From: Blastopirellula marina
GTDB taxonomy: Bacteria; Planctomycetota; Planctomycetia; Pirellulales; Pirellulaceae
DNA length: 64,000 nt
Direction of reading: 5' to 3'
Assembly: GCF_002967765.1 (NCBI RefSeq)
Contig: NZ_PUHY01000001.1
Span: forward strand, 310,001-374,000
Under the pieces are notes generated by a model. That model ran no database searches and was not told the DNA's origin. It saw nothing but the letters and a program-made list of their open reading frames with translations. Of this stretch, positions 52,297 through 62,388 are shown in pieces. Each line of letters starts with the position of its first letter. The stretch's first letter is position 1. The position numbers were made by a program, and so were the translations under genes.

Positions 52297-53670
52297 TCAC
52301 ACGACGAGAATCCCAAGCGATCCGAGCACAGCGTAGGTGATAAACAGCCCGTAAAGCACGCAAAGAATCAGCGACTTGCGGAATGTCAATTGACGGTTGT
52401 GCCACATAATAGCGAGTGTAATCCCGGTCAGCACGAACAAGCTGATACGCAGACCAACCAAACCAGCGATCGGTTCACCGTCTTGCGTAAGCGAGACCGG
52501 TCCCCACCCCACCAGGTAGGAGTTAACCAGCAGCGGGACCGAAAGGCAGATGCAGATATCAAATATGTTCGAACCGAAGGCATTGGAGACCGCCCCTGAG
52601 TCATCACCACGCATGGCCGACCCAATCGAGAGGAATGTATCTGGTACACTCGAGGCCGCTGCGGCTAAGATCACCGCCACGAAGAACGTCGGTACGCCCA
52701 GCGTATGAGCCGTGTCTCGGGTGACCTCGACCAGGAAGTAACACGCCCCGGCAGCGAGCGCGGTACTGATCACCAAAATCAAAGTTGCCGTGATCCCGTT
52801 CAAGGGGATTTCGACGAAGCCGAAAAGAGCACCTGCGCCGTCTGGTACTTCTTCAACCTCCTCTTCGCCTTCAACTTCGCCGGATTTGATTTCGTCGCGG
52901 ATCTTATCGACCAGTAAGGGATGAACCTTGTGGTCCTGCTTTGCCAGGTCGGAAACGACAGTAGCGGTGGCCGTCTCTAGTCCATTCGCGTTCAAATAGT
53001 GAGCGATGTATTTCACCCGTTGGCGATAGATCATCGTGTCGCGGTACAGCTGCCCGATATAGAAGAAGTACATCAAGATCAATATGACTCCCATCCACCA
53101 CTGCATGGCATCTTGGTACAGACAACCTAAGAGCACCAGTTCGCAGACAAGAAACCAAACCCCATCCCGCGCGAGAACTTCGTCCTCGACATCGATAGTC
53201 GGTCGTGATTTCCGGTAAGCAGCGATCGTCATTGTTACGATCGCGGGAATCAAAATCATGTTATAGACGGCACTTCCGGCGCACGTTGCAATCGTCGCTC
53301 CGAATCCCTCAGCGCCTGCCGCTTCCAGGGCAGTTGAGTTACTGGGATCGACCGAAGCGATCGCCAACACCACGAAGAAGATCCCACTGAAAAGCTCCGG
53401 CAAACTACTTGCTACGGCATCTAATGTCGCGCCGCGAACAGATCCGGGAACACCAAGTGTCGTTCCAACCCACTGAGCAGCGTCGGCAAACGGATCGCAG
53501 GCCTGCCAGATGACGATCGAAATTACGACCACCGCAAGCAATAAGAAAGGTAGCTCCCAGTTGATCAACCAAAATACGATTAGCAGTGTCGTCGCCAACG
53601 CGGCTACCGCCACTCCGTACCAGTCGCCCCCTTCATCATCTCCTTCATCCGCCACCACGTTTTCAGCCAT
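52297..53670 (-). CDS. Na+/Ca2+ exchanger-family (CaCA) membrane protein
   Basis: A 457-residue cation exchanger with about ten membrane helices. The two alpha repeats carry the ion-binding motifs: GATLDAVASSLPELFSG in the first half, and AAASSVPDTFLSIGSAMRG plus NAFGSNIFDICIC in the second. An acidic cytoplasmic loop (EVEGEEEVEEVPDG) separates the halves. It would export calcium in exchange for sodium or protons. It stands alone on the minus strand, 60 bases before the epimerase gene. The many calcium-loop FG-GAP proteins in this window are exported, so no functional tie is implied. Confidence 0.88.
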   Translation of the reverse strand: MAENVVADEGDDEGGDWYGVAVAALATTLLIVFWLINWELPFLLLAVVVISIVIWQACDPFADAAQWVGTTLGVPGSVRGATLDAVASSLPELFSGIFFVVLAIASVDPSNSTALEAAGAEGFGATIATCAGSAVYNMILIPAIVTMTIAAYRKSRPTIDVEDEVLARDGVWFLVCELVLLGCLYQDAMQWWMGVILILMYFFYIGQLYRDTMIYRQRVKYIAHYLNANGLETATATVVSDLAKQDHKVHPLLVDKIRDEIKSGEVEGEEEVEEVPDGAGALFGFVEIPLNGITATLILVISTALAAGACYFLVEVTRDTAHTLGVPTFFVAVILAAAASSVPDTFLSIGSAMRGDDSGAVSNAFGSNIFDICICLSVPLLVNSYLVGWGPVSLTQDGEPIAGLVGLRISLFVLTGITLAIMWHNRQLTFRKSLILCVLYGLFITYAVLGSLGILVV

Positions 53671-54021
53671 ATCGTTGTCGTTTCTCGTATAAGGAAGGCA
53701 GTACGTAGCCGTTTAATCCGTTGCGACGACAGTATAGGAGTGCACAAATGCCCCCGCAAGTGAGTGCTGTCGGTCGACCAGCCGAAGTAACAGAGGCCCA
53801 TTTCGAGCGAGGGTCGATCGTTGTGTGAGGCCCCGAGCATTGAGCCTTGCTGCTTCATCGCCCTCTATCGTGGCGACATTCGTGAAAGAACTTTTCTTAA
53901 GAGTGGTCTCACCGGGACTTATTCGCAACGAGACCGGGGGACGAAGGTAAATTGCATAGAGGTGGCCGGCAAATGGTCTTGCTGGCCACGAGCATTTTCC
54001 ATTGTATCTAGCGATTCGCCG
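53671..54021. other. 351-base gap between exchanger and YebC genes
   Basis: No gene is supported; the frames here are short and unlike proteins. It should carry the promoter of the exchanger gene and the end of the YebC transcript. One hairpin at 53962-53989 is listed separately. Confidence 0.5.
53962..53989 (-). terminator. Putative terminator after the YebC-family gene
   Basis: GTGGCC (53962-53967) pairs with GGCCAC (53984-53989), and GCAA (53969-53972) with TTGC (53979-53982), with one mismatch between the two parts and a six-base loop. It lies 33 bases after the stop of the gene at 54022. The sequence beyond is CTCTATGCAATTT on the minus strand, so the T-run is weak. Confidence 0.5.
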
Positions 54022-54756
54022 TTATTCTTCTTCGGGAAGCTGGGCGTTGTGATACACGTGCTGCACGTCTTCGCAATCGTGTAGCATGTCGAGAAACTTT
54101 TCGAATGCCCCGGCATCGTCCCCTGACAGTTCTGTATTGGACTGGGGCACAAATGCAATTTCCTGAACATCGAACTCCGTATCGGGATTGAGTTCGAGTA
54201 ACGCTTGCTTAGCCTTGAAGAAGTCGCCCGAGGCGGCAAATACGGTGAGTTGGCCATTCTCGTCTTCGACGTCGTCGACATTGACATCGGCCTCGAGCAT
54301 GGCCTCTAAAATTTGATCTGAATCGTGGTCTCCCTGTTTAAAAGAGAAGACCGCCAGATGATCGAACAAGTGAGCGACCGACCCTGCCATGCCTAATTTC
54401 GCCCCGCTCTTGTTAAAGCAATTGCGAACATCGGTAATGGTGCGATTCGGATTATCGGTCAAACAGTCGACAATTACCGAGGTTCCGCCTGGACCAAATC
54501 CCTCGTATCGCGACTCGGAGTAGTCCTCGCCGCCAGTTCCCCTGGCCTTTTCAATCGCCTTGTCGATCACGTGGGCCGGAACCTGCTCTCGCTTGGCCTT
54601 TTCTATCATGCTCTTGAGGCTCGGATTTGATTCCGGATCTGGCACGCCGTTTTTGGCGGCAACATACAGCATTTTGCCGTATTTCGAGTAGAGCTTGGAC
54701 TTCTGAGCCGCCGTCTTGGCGATCGAATGCTTCCGGTTTTCGAAACTTCTTCCCAT
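54022..54756 (-). CDS. yebC: YebC/PmpR-family protein
   Basis: A 244-residue YebC-family protein. The N-terminus ([21 protein letters not shown]) is the YeeN-type variant of the usual MAGHSKW start. [32 protein letters not shown] and [13 protein letters not shown] follow, and an acidic C-terminus ends the protein. Family members were called transcription regulators, and more recent work links them to relief of ribosome stalling. Both paralogue types can co-occur, so a second copy elsewhere in the genome is likely. It has its own terminator-like hairpin and no operon partner. Confidence 0.9.
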   Translation of the reverse strand: MGRSFENRKHSIAKTAAQKSKLYSKYGKMLYVAAKNGVPDPESNPSLKSMIEKAKREQVPAHVIDKAIEKARGTGGEDYSESRYEGFGPGGTSVIVDCLTDNPNRTITDVRNCFNKSGAKLGMAGSVAHLFDHLAVFSFKQGDHDSDQILEAMLEADVNVDDVEDENGQLTVFAASGDFFKAKQALLELNPDTEFDVQEIAFVPQSNTELSGDDAGAFEKFLDMLHDCEDVQHVYHNAQLPEEE

Positions 54757-55029
54757 GCGAGTGATCTACTAATTGTCTCAGGGGTGATTAAGGAACTATC
54801 GCACTAGAAAGATATACGAGTTCTGGATTTAGAGCAATTACGATACCTCAGCCAACCGCAGCTAGCTATCCTCGTCAAAACTTCTTCAGCGGAAACTACG
54901 CGGAGGAGACTCACAACTGTTGAAGCGCATCCGTGACTTACTAAAAGCAGCGAAATCGACAAAACACCAGTGAGTCTGACACCGCGCAACTGTTTTGACA
55001 GCAATGCCTTGCCGCGATATCCGCTGCCG

Positions 55030-57486
55030 TCAATCGAACAAGATCGACCGCATTAGGAGGTGAAAAGAAGCATGGGTCCAGCCGCGGTAGTAGGGTCGAA
55101 ATCCAAAAAGATGGATGCAGCCCTTTCCCTGCTTAACTTTTGCCCATGCAATCTGCCCCTCGATGACCTCCGGTCGGTTCATGGTCCCTGATAACAAGAC
55201 TCGGCGCGGTGCGTAGCTTAGCAACGCCTCAACATCGCACTCGATGTCCATACGCGCTTCCCGCTCCTTCGAGGTTGCAGCACGCCATGCTTTAGAATGG
55301 GCGAACATGAACGCAATGGTATCCGGCAGGCCATCGGTGGTTTGATGATCTTGAACCACGCCACGTACCACACTGCCACTACAGCTGAAGTCGCGATTCT
55401 CTCGCTCAGCCGTTACATCCACCAACGGAATGCGTAGCAAGTCGATGACCCACGGACAGGCACTTTCCATCACGATCAATTTACCGCCGTCCTTGACAAA
55501 CTCTTCAATCGCAAGTGCACCTGTGACGTCGAGACCTCCGGTAAGATTTCCCTGAACCGATCCTTCACGCCGACCATGCTCGACGCTGGTCGGTGAAACA
55601 TCTGGGATCAAAATGACGTCAAACTCCTCTTTAAGATTCCCTGCCTTTACCGTTGAATTCCGGACCCGTCTATAGGGCATCTCGAGGTATTCGAGTGTCC
55701 AACGCAGCCAACCTTCATCCATGCTCGCCGACCACGGTGCATAAACTCCCACACGCGGAAGCGACTTCGTCATCTCCTCATTTAGCTTGACTTGCTGTTC
55801 TTCCGCAGATTGTTCCGAGACAGATGTCTGATATGCTTCGGCCCTGGCAAGCTTGCGATTGAAACTAATCCATTGCCTAGTATCACGAAAGGATCGCGTA
55901 TCGGCACGTTCACTATTGGAAAATGCCTTAGGCAATTGCTTGGAATCGAGCAGTTTGATTTCACCTTTCAGCTCCCCGACCACTTCCACAACACGTAACC
56001 CAAACAGGGCAGCTAAGGACCATCCCGAGACGTCATATGCGGTTTCGCCATCGGGGAACTCCTTGAGTTCAAATAGATCGTTTACCAAATTCGATTGGGG
56101 TTGTCGGCACGAGACAACAAGCGTTCCTCGGGAGTACGTACGCTCGTCAGCCTTGATCTCGGACCTGCTTTCGTGAACTTCGATACCAAGTTGCTGAAGT
56201 AGATTAACCAAGCGTACGACAGCGCCGATATCTTCGTTATCAACCGTGATCAGCCAAGCTTGACGCTTGGAATCTTCGTCGATCGCCGATGCCTTCCTTG
56301 CCGCGGTCATCTTATTTTTTAGCCATAACTTCGGCTCTCGACTGATCGTCCCGAAAAGGGATTTTGCGAATGCCAGTTCATACCGAATGATGTCAGCTTG
56401 TCGCCACCAACCACCTTTCCAAGGGGCGATGAACTGATTCGACGAACGATACTCTTTCCGACCGAGCGGATCACTTAGTTCGCGCTGCTCAAGGTAGATC
56501 GGGGAGGCAAAGTTCGCGGAAGCGGCCTCCGTCAAAATACCAATAATGTTCTGACGTGCCGGAACTGAACGATTCCCACCATTCCACCAATTGTCGTAAG
56601 ACACACCGGTAACGATGCCCGTGCAGTCTTCGGTCGTCATATCCATGACGGCGCGAGATCCAATCGCATTGATGCCTGCGACGATCAGAGGATCGATATT
56701 CTCGTTTAATGGATCACGATAAGGAGGAACGAAGAACCGATCACCATTTTGTCCTTGCTGATGAACATCCCACATAATCTGCGGATACCATTGCTGATAC
56801 ATCAGCTTCGAAAGTAACTGGGCCTCCACTTGCGTGAGAGCGAAGAAGTCACGGTTGTTGTCATGACCGGTATACTTCTGATAAAGCTCTGGCAGGCTCG
56901 AACTCTCGTACGGCTTTTCAAGATTCTTTTCATACCACTGGGCAACGTGATCAACACCGTCGGGATTCAGCGATGGCAATAATATCACGATCGCCTCGTC
57001 TCGCATTGTGCTCCAAGGAGCTTCCTCGGACGTTGCCAGAAGCCAGGCCAACTCCATTCCCATTTCCGTGGCGGCAACTTCAGTCGAGTGCATCGACGGT
57101 GTGATGAAGAGCACCACTTTGCCATCCTCAACTGCTCGCTGAAGTTCTTCTTCCGACTTGCCGCGCGGATCAGCGATCGTCCGAGATGCGGCTTGAATCG
57201 CCTCGATGTTTTTTAGGTTCTCTGGTGAGGAAATGATTGAGATCAAGAAATCACGTCCCTCAGTGGTTTCTCCGACTCGCTGCAACTCAACCGTCGAACA
57301 CTGTTCAGCGAGGTGAGTGTAATAGCCTTGGACCGTGTTCCAATCGACCAGGCAGAAGTCGGCACCTAGCGACCGCTTAAGATACGCTTCCGGGCGAAAC
57401 TCACTGGCGTTAGGCTCGGCCCCAAAACAGATATTGCCGAAGAAGCATAGCAGCAGCCATATCGAAATTCGTGAAGTCCGTATCAT
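55030..57486 (-). CDS. Secreted M14-family zinc carboxypeptidase
   Basis: An 818-residue exported protein with signal peptide (ISIWLLLCFFGNICFGAEP). The peptidase domain spans about 45-390. The zinc pair is H-x2-E in SMHSTEVAATE, the third ligand is in MWDVHQQGQNGD, and the catalytic glutamate is in ILTEAASANF. VGETTEGRDFLISII is the family entry motif. The C-terminal half includes a glutamine-amidotransferase-like region (GVYAPWSASMDEGWLRWTLE, later VILIPDVSP and GKLIVMESACPW), as in large M14 proteins of planctomycetes and Bacteroidetes. It would trim peptides outside the cytoplasm. It stands alone. Confidence 0.88.
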   Translation of the reverse strand: MIRTSRISIWLLLCFFGNICFGAEPNASEFRPEAYLKRSLGADFCLVDWNTVQGYYTHLAEQCSTVELQRVGETTEGRDFLISIISSPENLKNIEAIQAASRTIADPRGKSEEELQRAVEDGKVVLFITPSMHSTEVAATEMGMELAWLLATSEEAPWSTMRDEAIVILLPSLNPDGVDHVAQWYEKNLEKPYESSSLPELYQKYTGHDNNRDFFALTQVEAQLLSKLMYQQWYPQIMWDVHQQGQNGDRFFVPPYRDPLNENIDPLIVAGINAIGSRAVMDMTTEDCTGIVTGVSYDNWWNGGNRSVPARQNIIGILTEAASANFASPIYLEQRELSDPLGRKEYRSSNQFIAPWKGGWWRQADIIRYELAFAKSLFGTISREPKLWLKNKMTAARKASAIDEDSKRQAWLITVDNEDIGAVVRLVNLLQQLGIEVHESRSEIKADERTYSRGTLVVSCRQPQSNLVNDLFELKEFPDGETAYDVSGWSLAALFGLRVVEVVGELKGEIKLLDSKQLPKAFSNSERADTRSFRDTRQWISFNRKLARAEAYQTSVSEQSAEEQQVKLNEEMTKSLPRVGVYAPWSASMDEGWLRWTLEYLEMPYRRVRNSTVKAGNLKEEFDVILIPDVSPTSVEHGRREGSVQGNLTGGLDVTGALAIEEFVKDGGKLIVMESACPWVIDLLRIPLVDVTAERENRDFSCSGSVVRGVVQDHQTTDGLPDTIAFMFAHSKAWRAATSKEREARMDIECDVEALLSYAPRRVLLSGTMNRPEVIEGQIAWAKVKQGKGCIHLFGFRPYYRGWTHASFHLLMRSILFD

Positions 57487-57957
57487 TTAGTATTCAATTC
57501 AAGGAGGATTAATTGGCGGGATTCAAAATGGGGATTCATCGGGTCTGTTGCCACGAGCTATCGTAACAACCGATGCAAACGCCCAAACTGGTTTTGCAAA
57601 CCATGGAATCTGCTTTGCAAAAAATGACAGTCTTCTTCGCTTGTGTTCGGTCTAAGTTCCACACAGCGAAGCGTTGGCAACCCTCATTGAGATATCACCA
57701 CCCGAAAGGACAGTCCCATCCACCACCTCGACGGAGGGGGCGATTTGTCTGTTATTCCAAGTGGGCACTTGCTATATTAGTAGACCTGTCTTTCATCATC
57801 ACCGTTCAGCGATGCAGGTTTCCAAGACCAGCTGAGTTGGATCTTGCCCGAGTCAAATTGTTCGTTGGCTACCTACCAATCCTTCGAACGACGCCCCATC
57901 CATAACTTCCTCCCTGTGTCCGTTTTCCATCTTCTTCCATTTCGTGATGGGAGTTCC
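57487..57957. other. 471-base divergent gap
   Basis: This lies between the M14 peptidase (minus) and the DUF1592-series gene (plus). No gene is supported: a plus-strand frame at 57573-57905 looks unlike a protein. A near-palindrome GGTTTTGCAAACC and a second TTTGCAAAA lie at about 57590-57625 and might be regulator half-sites. An AT-rich TATATT at 57773-57778 could be a -10 element, but no well-spaced -35 is seen. Confidence 0.45.
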
Positions 57958-60906
57958 ATGACGTTCGTGTCTCCTGCTCAAATTTTCCTGGTTTGGTTTG
58001 TATTGGTCGCTTTATTCGCGAGTCCTGCGGCCCGCGCTGAATCCACCTCTGAAGATCAACTTAAGCAAACGTTCGAGAAGACGGTTCAACCGTTCTTGAA
58101 GACGCATTGCGTTGCTTGTCATGACCAGGATGCTCCAGAGGCTGAGCTCGACCTGAGTCTCTTCTCGACCGTCGACTCCGTGGCAAATGACCATCAACGA
58201 TGGGAACTGGTTCTTGATCGCCTGACAGCTGGCGATATGCCACCCGAAGATTTCGATGCTCAGCCTTCTCCACAACAGCGAAGAGAAATGATCACGTGGA
58301 TCAAATCGGTCCGCGCTCACGAAGGAGAAAAGAATGCGGGTGATCCCGGATCGGTACCAGTTCGCCGATTAAGCAACGCAGAATACAACTATACGATCCG
58401 AGATTTGACCGGCGTCGATATACGCCCCACCAAAGACTTTCCGGTCGATCCCGCCAACGAAGCAGGCTTTGATAACTCGGCGACTTCGCTCAGTACCTCC
58501 CCTGCTCTGGTGAAGAAATATCTAGACGCTGCTCGCCACGTCGCCGATCATCTCGCGTTGACGCCCAGCGGATTCGTGTTCGCGCCGCACCCGGTGATCG
58601 CTCACACCGATCGAGACAAGTTTTGCATTAACCGGATTGTTGATTTCTATAAAGACCAGCCGACCGATTACGCTCCTTACTTTCTTGCTGCGTGGCAGCT
58701 CAAGAATTCCGATCAGGCAGAGAGGTCGCTCGAGCAGATTGCAAGTGACGGTAACCTAAGCGCGAAGTACTTAAAAACAGTCTGGGATGAATTGAATCGC
58801 GAAGTTGATCCCGTCGGTCCGATCGCGGCGTTACAGATCATTTGGCAGTCAATTCCTCAAAATGCATCTCTCGATGACGCCCAGGCGACTTGTGACCAAA
58901 TGGAAGCGTTCGTCAAGGATCTTCGCCCCAAGTTCAAGCCTGAAGTTGAAAATCTGACATCCCCCAAAATCTCCCCAGGGTCACAGCCGCTCGTCATTTG
59001 GAAGAATCAACAGATGGCGATCAACCACACGAAATATGCTCCGTTTAGTGCTCGTCAATTGACCGAGTGGAATTTGCCCGCCAGTTCTCCGGCCATCGAG
59101 GCGATGAAGGTTCCAGAGTCGCTTGACGGTCGAGAAAAGCATGAAGCGGAGTGCCAGCGTTTCTGTGAAGTGTTTCCCGATGCCTTCTACGTATCTGAGC
59201 GAGGTCGCGTCTTTCAAAATGAAGCCTCACGTGGACGCCTTTTAAGCGCTGGCTTTCACAATCAGCAAGGGTATTTCCGCGACGACACGCCACTATACGA
59301 AATGATCCTCGACGAAGCTGGGCAAACAAAACTTGATCAGTTATGGCACGAATTTAATTTGATTGCCGATGCGCCACAGCGTCAGTATCGAGCGTTTCTT
59401 TGGTACGAGCGTGCCGAGTCGAGTTTCATGCGAGACGAAGTCTTCGATCACCACCGATCCGAAGACAAAGATTCGATAACCAATGAAAAGATGGATGCTC
59501 TCGAGGCACTATATCTTGAAAAGGCATTGCGGGAAGGTGCCGATAAAACAGCGGAGAAGGCAATCGTCGATTACTTCGCCGCGATGCAGTCAACCTTCCG
59601 AGAGCTTGAAGTCGCCGCGGAAGAGGCCCACCCCAGCCATCTCGCTGCACTACATGTGTTCGCCGAACAGGCGTTTCGTCACCCTTTGACGCCGACTGAA
59701 AAACAGGATCTCAATGCCTTTTACCAGTACCTTCGTGAAGAAGAACAACTTAGCCATGAAGATGCAATACGCGACTATGTGGTTAGCGTACTGATGTCGC
59801 CCCAGTTCTTCTTTCATCTCGGTTCTCCGGCCAAAGTTTCTTCGACGCCAGTCCCTTTAGATGATGTTGCGTTGGCCAATCGCTTGAGCTACTTCCTCTG
59901 GTCGAGCATGCCAGACGAGGAATTGATGAACCTGGCAAAGCGGGGCGAACTACACAAACCATTCGTTCTATCCGCACAAGTTCGCCGCATGGTAAGTGAC
60001 CCGAAGATTCGAGGTCTGGCCGTCGAATTCGGGGGGAACTGGCTCGATTTCCGCAGGTTCGAGGAACACAACGCGGTCGACCGAACACGGTTTCCCTCGT
60101 TCGATAACGATCTTCGGCGAGCCATGTTTGAGGAGCCCATACGTTTCTTCACGGACGTCGCCATGCGGGACGGATCTGTGCTTGAATTCCTTTTCGGAGA
60201 GCATACATTCGTCAACGAGCCGCTCGCCAAGCATTACGGGATACCGGTTCCCGCGAAATCGGAGCGGGACGCCGATGGATGGTTTCGTGTTGACGATGCC
60301 GTTCAATATGGTCGAGGCGGAATTTTGCCAATGTCGGTCTTTCTAACCAAGAACGCTCCCGGTCTCAGAACGAGTCCCGTAAAGCGAGGCTACTGGGTGG
60401 TCAAACGTGTCCTGGGCGAACACATTCCGGCCCCACCAGCGGATGTTCCCGAACTTCCGGCCGACGAGTCGAAGAGTGAATTGTCACTGCGAGACGCTCT
60501 CGCGAAACACCGCGAGATTGCCAGTTGTGCCGGCTGTCACCAACGATTTGATTCGCTTGGCCTGGTATTCGAGGGATATGGTCCCGTCGGCGAGCGTCGA
60601 ACGGAAGACTTGGGTGGCCGCGCCGTCGATACCAATGCAGATTTCCCAGACGGCCAAAATGGCGATGGTTTAGGCGGGCTCACAAAATACATCCGCGAGA
60701 GTCGCCAGGACGACTTCATCGACAATCTCAATCGAAAGCTCCTGGCGTATGCCTTAGGCCGCACGCTCCAGCTTTCTGATGAGAAACTATTACGCGAGAT
60801 GCATACAAACATCTCCAAGAAAGACTATCGCTTCTCGGCCATGCTTGAAACGATTGTTACGAGTCCTCAATTTCTCAACCAGCGCGGCGCCGCCGCTTCC
60901 AACTAA
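57958..60906 (+). CDS. Secreted DUF1587/DUF1592/DUF1595/DUF1588/DUF1585 cytochrome protein
   Basis: A 982-residue exported protein. Start ATG 57958 follows GATGGGAG and gives a signal peptide ending SPAARAES. A class I-like heme site CVACH lies near residue 51. DUF1587 follows (VRRLSNAEYNYTIRDLTGVD), then a long central region, DUF1595, DUF1592 (LSYFLWSSMPDEELM), DUF1588 (GILPMSVFLTKNAPGLRTSPVKRG, with CAGCHQRFDSLGLVFEGYG) and DUF1585 (LLAYALGRTLQLSD). This is the planctomycete cytochrome family always paired with DUF1552, as here. It probably acts in extracytoplasmic redox breakdown of complex substrates (inference). Longer starts lack the signal peptide. Confidence 0.92.
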   Translation: MTFVSPAQIFLVWFVLVALFASPAARAESTSEDQLKQTFEKTVQPFLKTHCVACHDQDAPEAELDLSLFSTVDSVANDHQRWELVLDRLTAGDMPPEDFDAQPSPQQRREMITWIKSVRAHEGEKNAGDPGSVPVRRLSNAEYNYTIRDLTGVDIRPTKDFPVDPANEAGFDNSATSLSTSPALVKKYLDAARHVADHLALTPSGFVFAPHPVIAHTDRDKFCINRIVDFYKDQPTDYAPYFLAAWQLKNSDQAERSLEQIASDGNLSAKYLKTVWDELNREVDPVGPIAALQIIWQSIPQNASLDDAQATCDQMEAFVKDLRPKFKPEVENLTSPKISPGSQPLVIWKNQQMAINHTKYAPFSARQLTEWNLPASSPAIEAMKVPESLDGREKHEAECQRFCEVFPDAFYVSERGRVFQNEASRGRLLSAGFHNQQGYFRDDTPLYEMILDEAGQTKLDQLWHEFNLIADAPQRQYRAFLWYERAESSFMRDEVFDHHRSEDKDSITNEKMDALEALYLEKALREGADKTAEKAIVDYFAAMQSTFRELEVAAEEAHPSHLAALHVFAEQAFRHPLTPTEKQDLNAFYQYLREEEQLSHEDAIRDYVVSVLMSPQFFFHLGSPAKVSSTPVPLDDVALANRLSYFLWSSMPDEELMNLAKRGELHKPFVLSAQVRRMVSDPKIRGLAVEFGGNWLDFRRFEEHNAVDRTRFPSFDNDLRRAMFEEPIRFFTDVAMRDGSVLEFLFGEHTFVNEPLAKHYGIPVPAKSERDADGWFRVDDAVQYGRGGILPMSVFLTKNAPGLRTSPVKRGYWVVKRVLGEHIPAPPADVPELPADESKSELSLRDALAKHREIASCAGCHQRFDSLGLVFEGYGPVGERRTEDLGGRAVDTNADFPDGQNGDGLGGLTKYIRESRQDDFIDNLNRKLLAYALGRTLQLSDEKLLREMHTNISKKDYRFSAMLETIVTSPQFLNQRGAAASN

Positions 60907-60921
60907 AAGGTACATACGACC

Positions 60922-62259
60922 ATGTCTGCCATCGAAAAGTCAGATCTCTCTCGTCGAATGTTTCTTCGTGGTGCCGGTGTAGCAATGGCCTTGCCGTGGC
61001 TTGAATCGGTTTCGGTCTGGGGAAGCGAGGCGAAACCCGAGGCCAACGATATTCCTGCTGCGCCAAAGCGATTTGCCGCTCTATTTATGGGCTGCGGTGT
61101 AAACCCCGATCATTGGTGGGCCAACGGGGAAGGCGATCAGATGGAGTTGGGCAAGAGCCTCGAGCCGTTGAATGATCTTAAAACAAAACTCAATGTCATC
61201 CACGGCCTATTTAACAAGTCTGCCACCGGCGTTGGCATTCACCCGGGACAAACGGGAAATATCCTCTCCGGTGCTGCGCTTCAAAAGGGCGCCGAACTGC
61301 GCGGTGGGATCAGTATGGACCAAGTGATCGCTGAGCACTTCCGCGACCAGACCGAACAATCGAGCATGGTGCTAGGCTGCGAACAACCGGTGACCGGCTA
61401 CCATGAAACCAATTTCTCGATGGCGTACAGTTCGCATATTTCGTGGCAGAATGCGACCTCTCCGGTTCCGATGGAAGCCTATCCCTCGTTAGCATTCGAC
61501 AACCTCTTCAATAACCAAGGCAATCGACGTAATCAGAGTGTGCTTGATCGGGTTCGCGAAGAAGTCTCTTCCCTTAATGGGCAAGTCAGCGCGGCCGACC
61601 GCGGGCGTCTCGATGAATATCTAACGAGTGTCCGAGAGGTCGAGAAACGCATTCAAGCTTCTCGCAGCCATAAAGAAAAAGCGGATGAACGAGCTAAGCA
61701 CCAGAACAAACCGGTCGTAACCATGAAGCGGCCTGACGACGGTCTCCCCGAAGACATTCGCGAACACATGCGGTTGATGTGCGACATCATTGCTATCGGC
61801 TTCCAAACCGACAAGACCCGTGTCGCCACGTTGTTAATGTGCCGCGATATTTCTGGAATGTTCTATCCATTCCTTGGTGTGAGAACTGCCCACCATGGCG
61901 CTTCCCACGACGATCGTTCCGACTCCTACCACAAGATCACGCAATACTATGTTAGTCAGTACGCCTATCTGGCTAAGAAACTCGACGGCATGAAGGAAGG
62001 GGAACGAAGCGTGCTCGACAATTCATGTCTCATGTTTGTCAACAGTATGTGGTCAGGCAGCGCGCACGATTCGAGTAAGGTTCCTCTGCTGCTCGCTGGC
62101 GGTTTGGGGGATACGCTTAAGACGGGTCGTTCGCTTGACTTTGTTGAGAAGGATGATGCCGACCGTAAGCTTTGCAGCCTTTATCTTGGCATCATGAATC
62201 GAATGGGCGTTCATCAAACTCACTTCGGCGATGCCGACACACAGCTAGCGGGTTTGTAA
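60922..62259 (+). CDS. DUF1552 secreted protein
   Basis: A 445-residue DUF1552 protein with a twin-arginine signal (SRRMFLRGAGVAMALPWLES). Motifs include MGCGVNPDHWWANGEG, GIHPGQTGNILSG, ISMDQVIAEHF, SSHISWQNATSPVPMEAYPS and HHGASHDDRSDSYHKITQYY. It follows the DUF1592-series gene by 15 bases, the constant pairing in planctomycetes and myxobacteria, so the two act together. It is exported folded through Tat, suggesting a bound cofactor or metal. Function not established. Confidence 0.92.
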   Translation: MSAIEKSDLSRRMFLRGAGVAMALPWLESVSVWGSEAKPEANDIPAAPKRFAALFMGCGVNPDHWWANGEGDQMELGKSLEPLNDLKTKLNVIHGLFNKSATGVGIHPGQTGNILSGAALQKGAELRGGISMDQVIAEHFRDQTEQSSMVLGCEQPVTGYHETNFSMAYSSHISWQNATSPVPMEAYPSLAFDNLFNNQGNRRNQSVLDRVREEVSSLNGQVSAADRGRLDEYLTSVREVEKRIQASRSHKEKADERAKHQNKPVVTMKRPDDGLPEDIREHMRLMCDIIAIGFQTDKTRVATLLMCRDISGMFYPFLGVRTAHHGASHDDRSDSYHKITQYYVSQYAYLAKKLDGMKEGERSVLDNSCLMFVNSMWSGSAHDSSKVPLLLAGGLGDTLKTGRSLDFVEKDDADRKLCSLYLGIMNRMGVHQTHFGDADTQLAGL

Positions 62260-62388
62260 GTCGCTTGAGCTAACAATAGCAATCGATGGAAAGCGAAAGC
62301 ATGGTTGCCAACGGGGGCCTGCTATCCCATACAATGGGGATGCGTAACGTTCGTATCTCATCCCCATCGACAGGCAAACTTCTTTCCG

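Noticed and set aside
54804-55004. Minus-strand 66-residue frame with a lipobox-like segment
   Set aside because: The cysteine context (SHGC) is not a good lipobox, the rest is Ser/Arg-rich, and no homologue is recognised.
57573-57905. Plus-strand frame of 110 residues in the divergent gap
   Set aside because: It looks like chance translation (many His/Arg/Pro, no domain) and partly overlaps the leader of the next gene.
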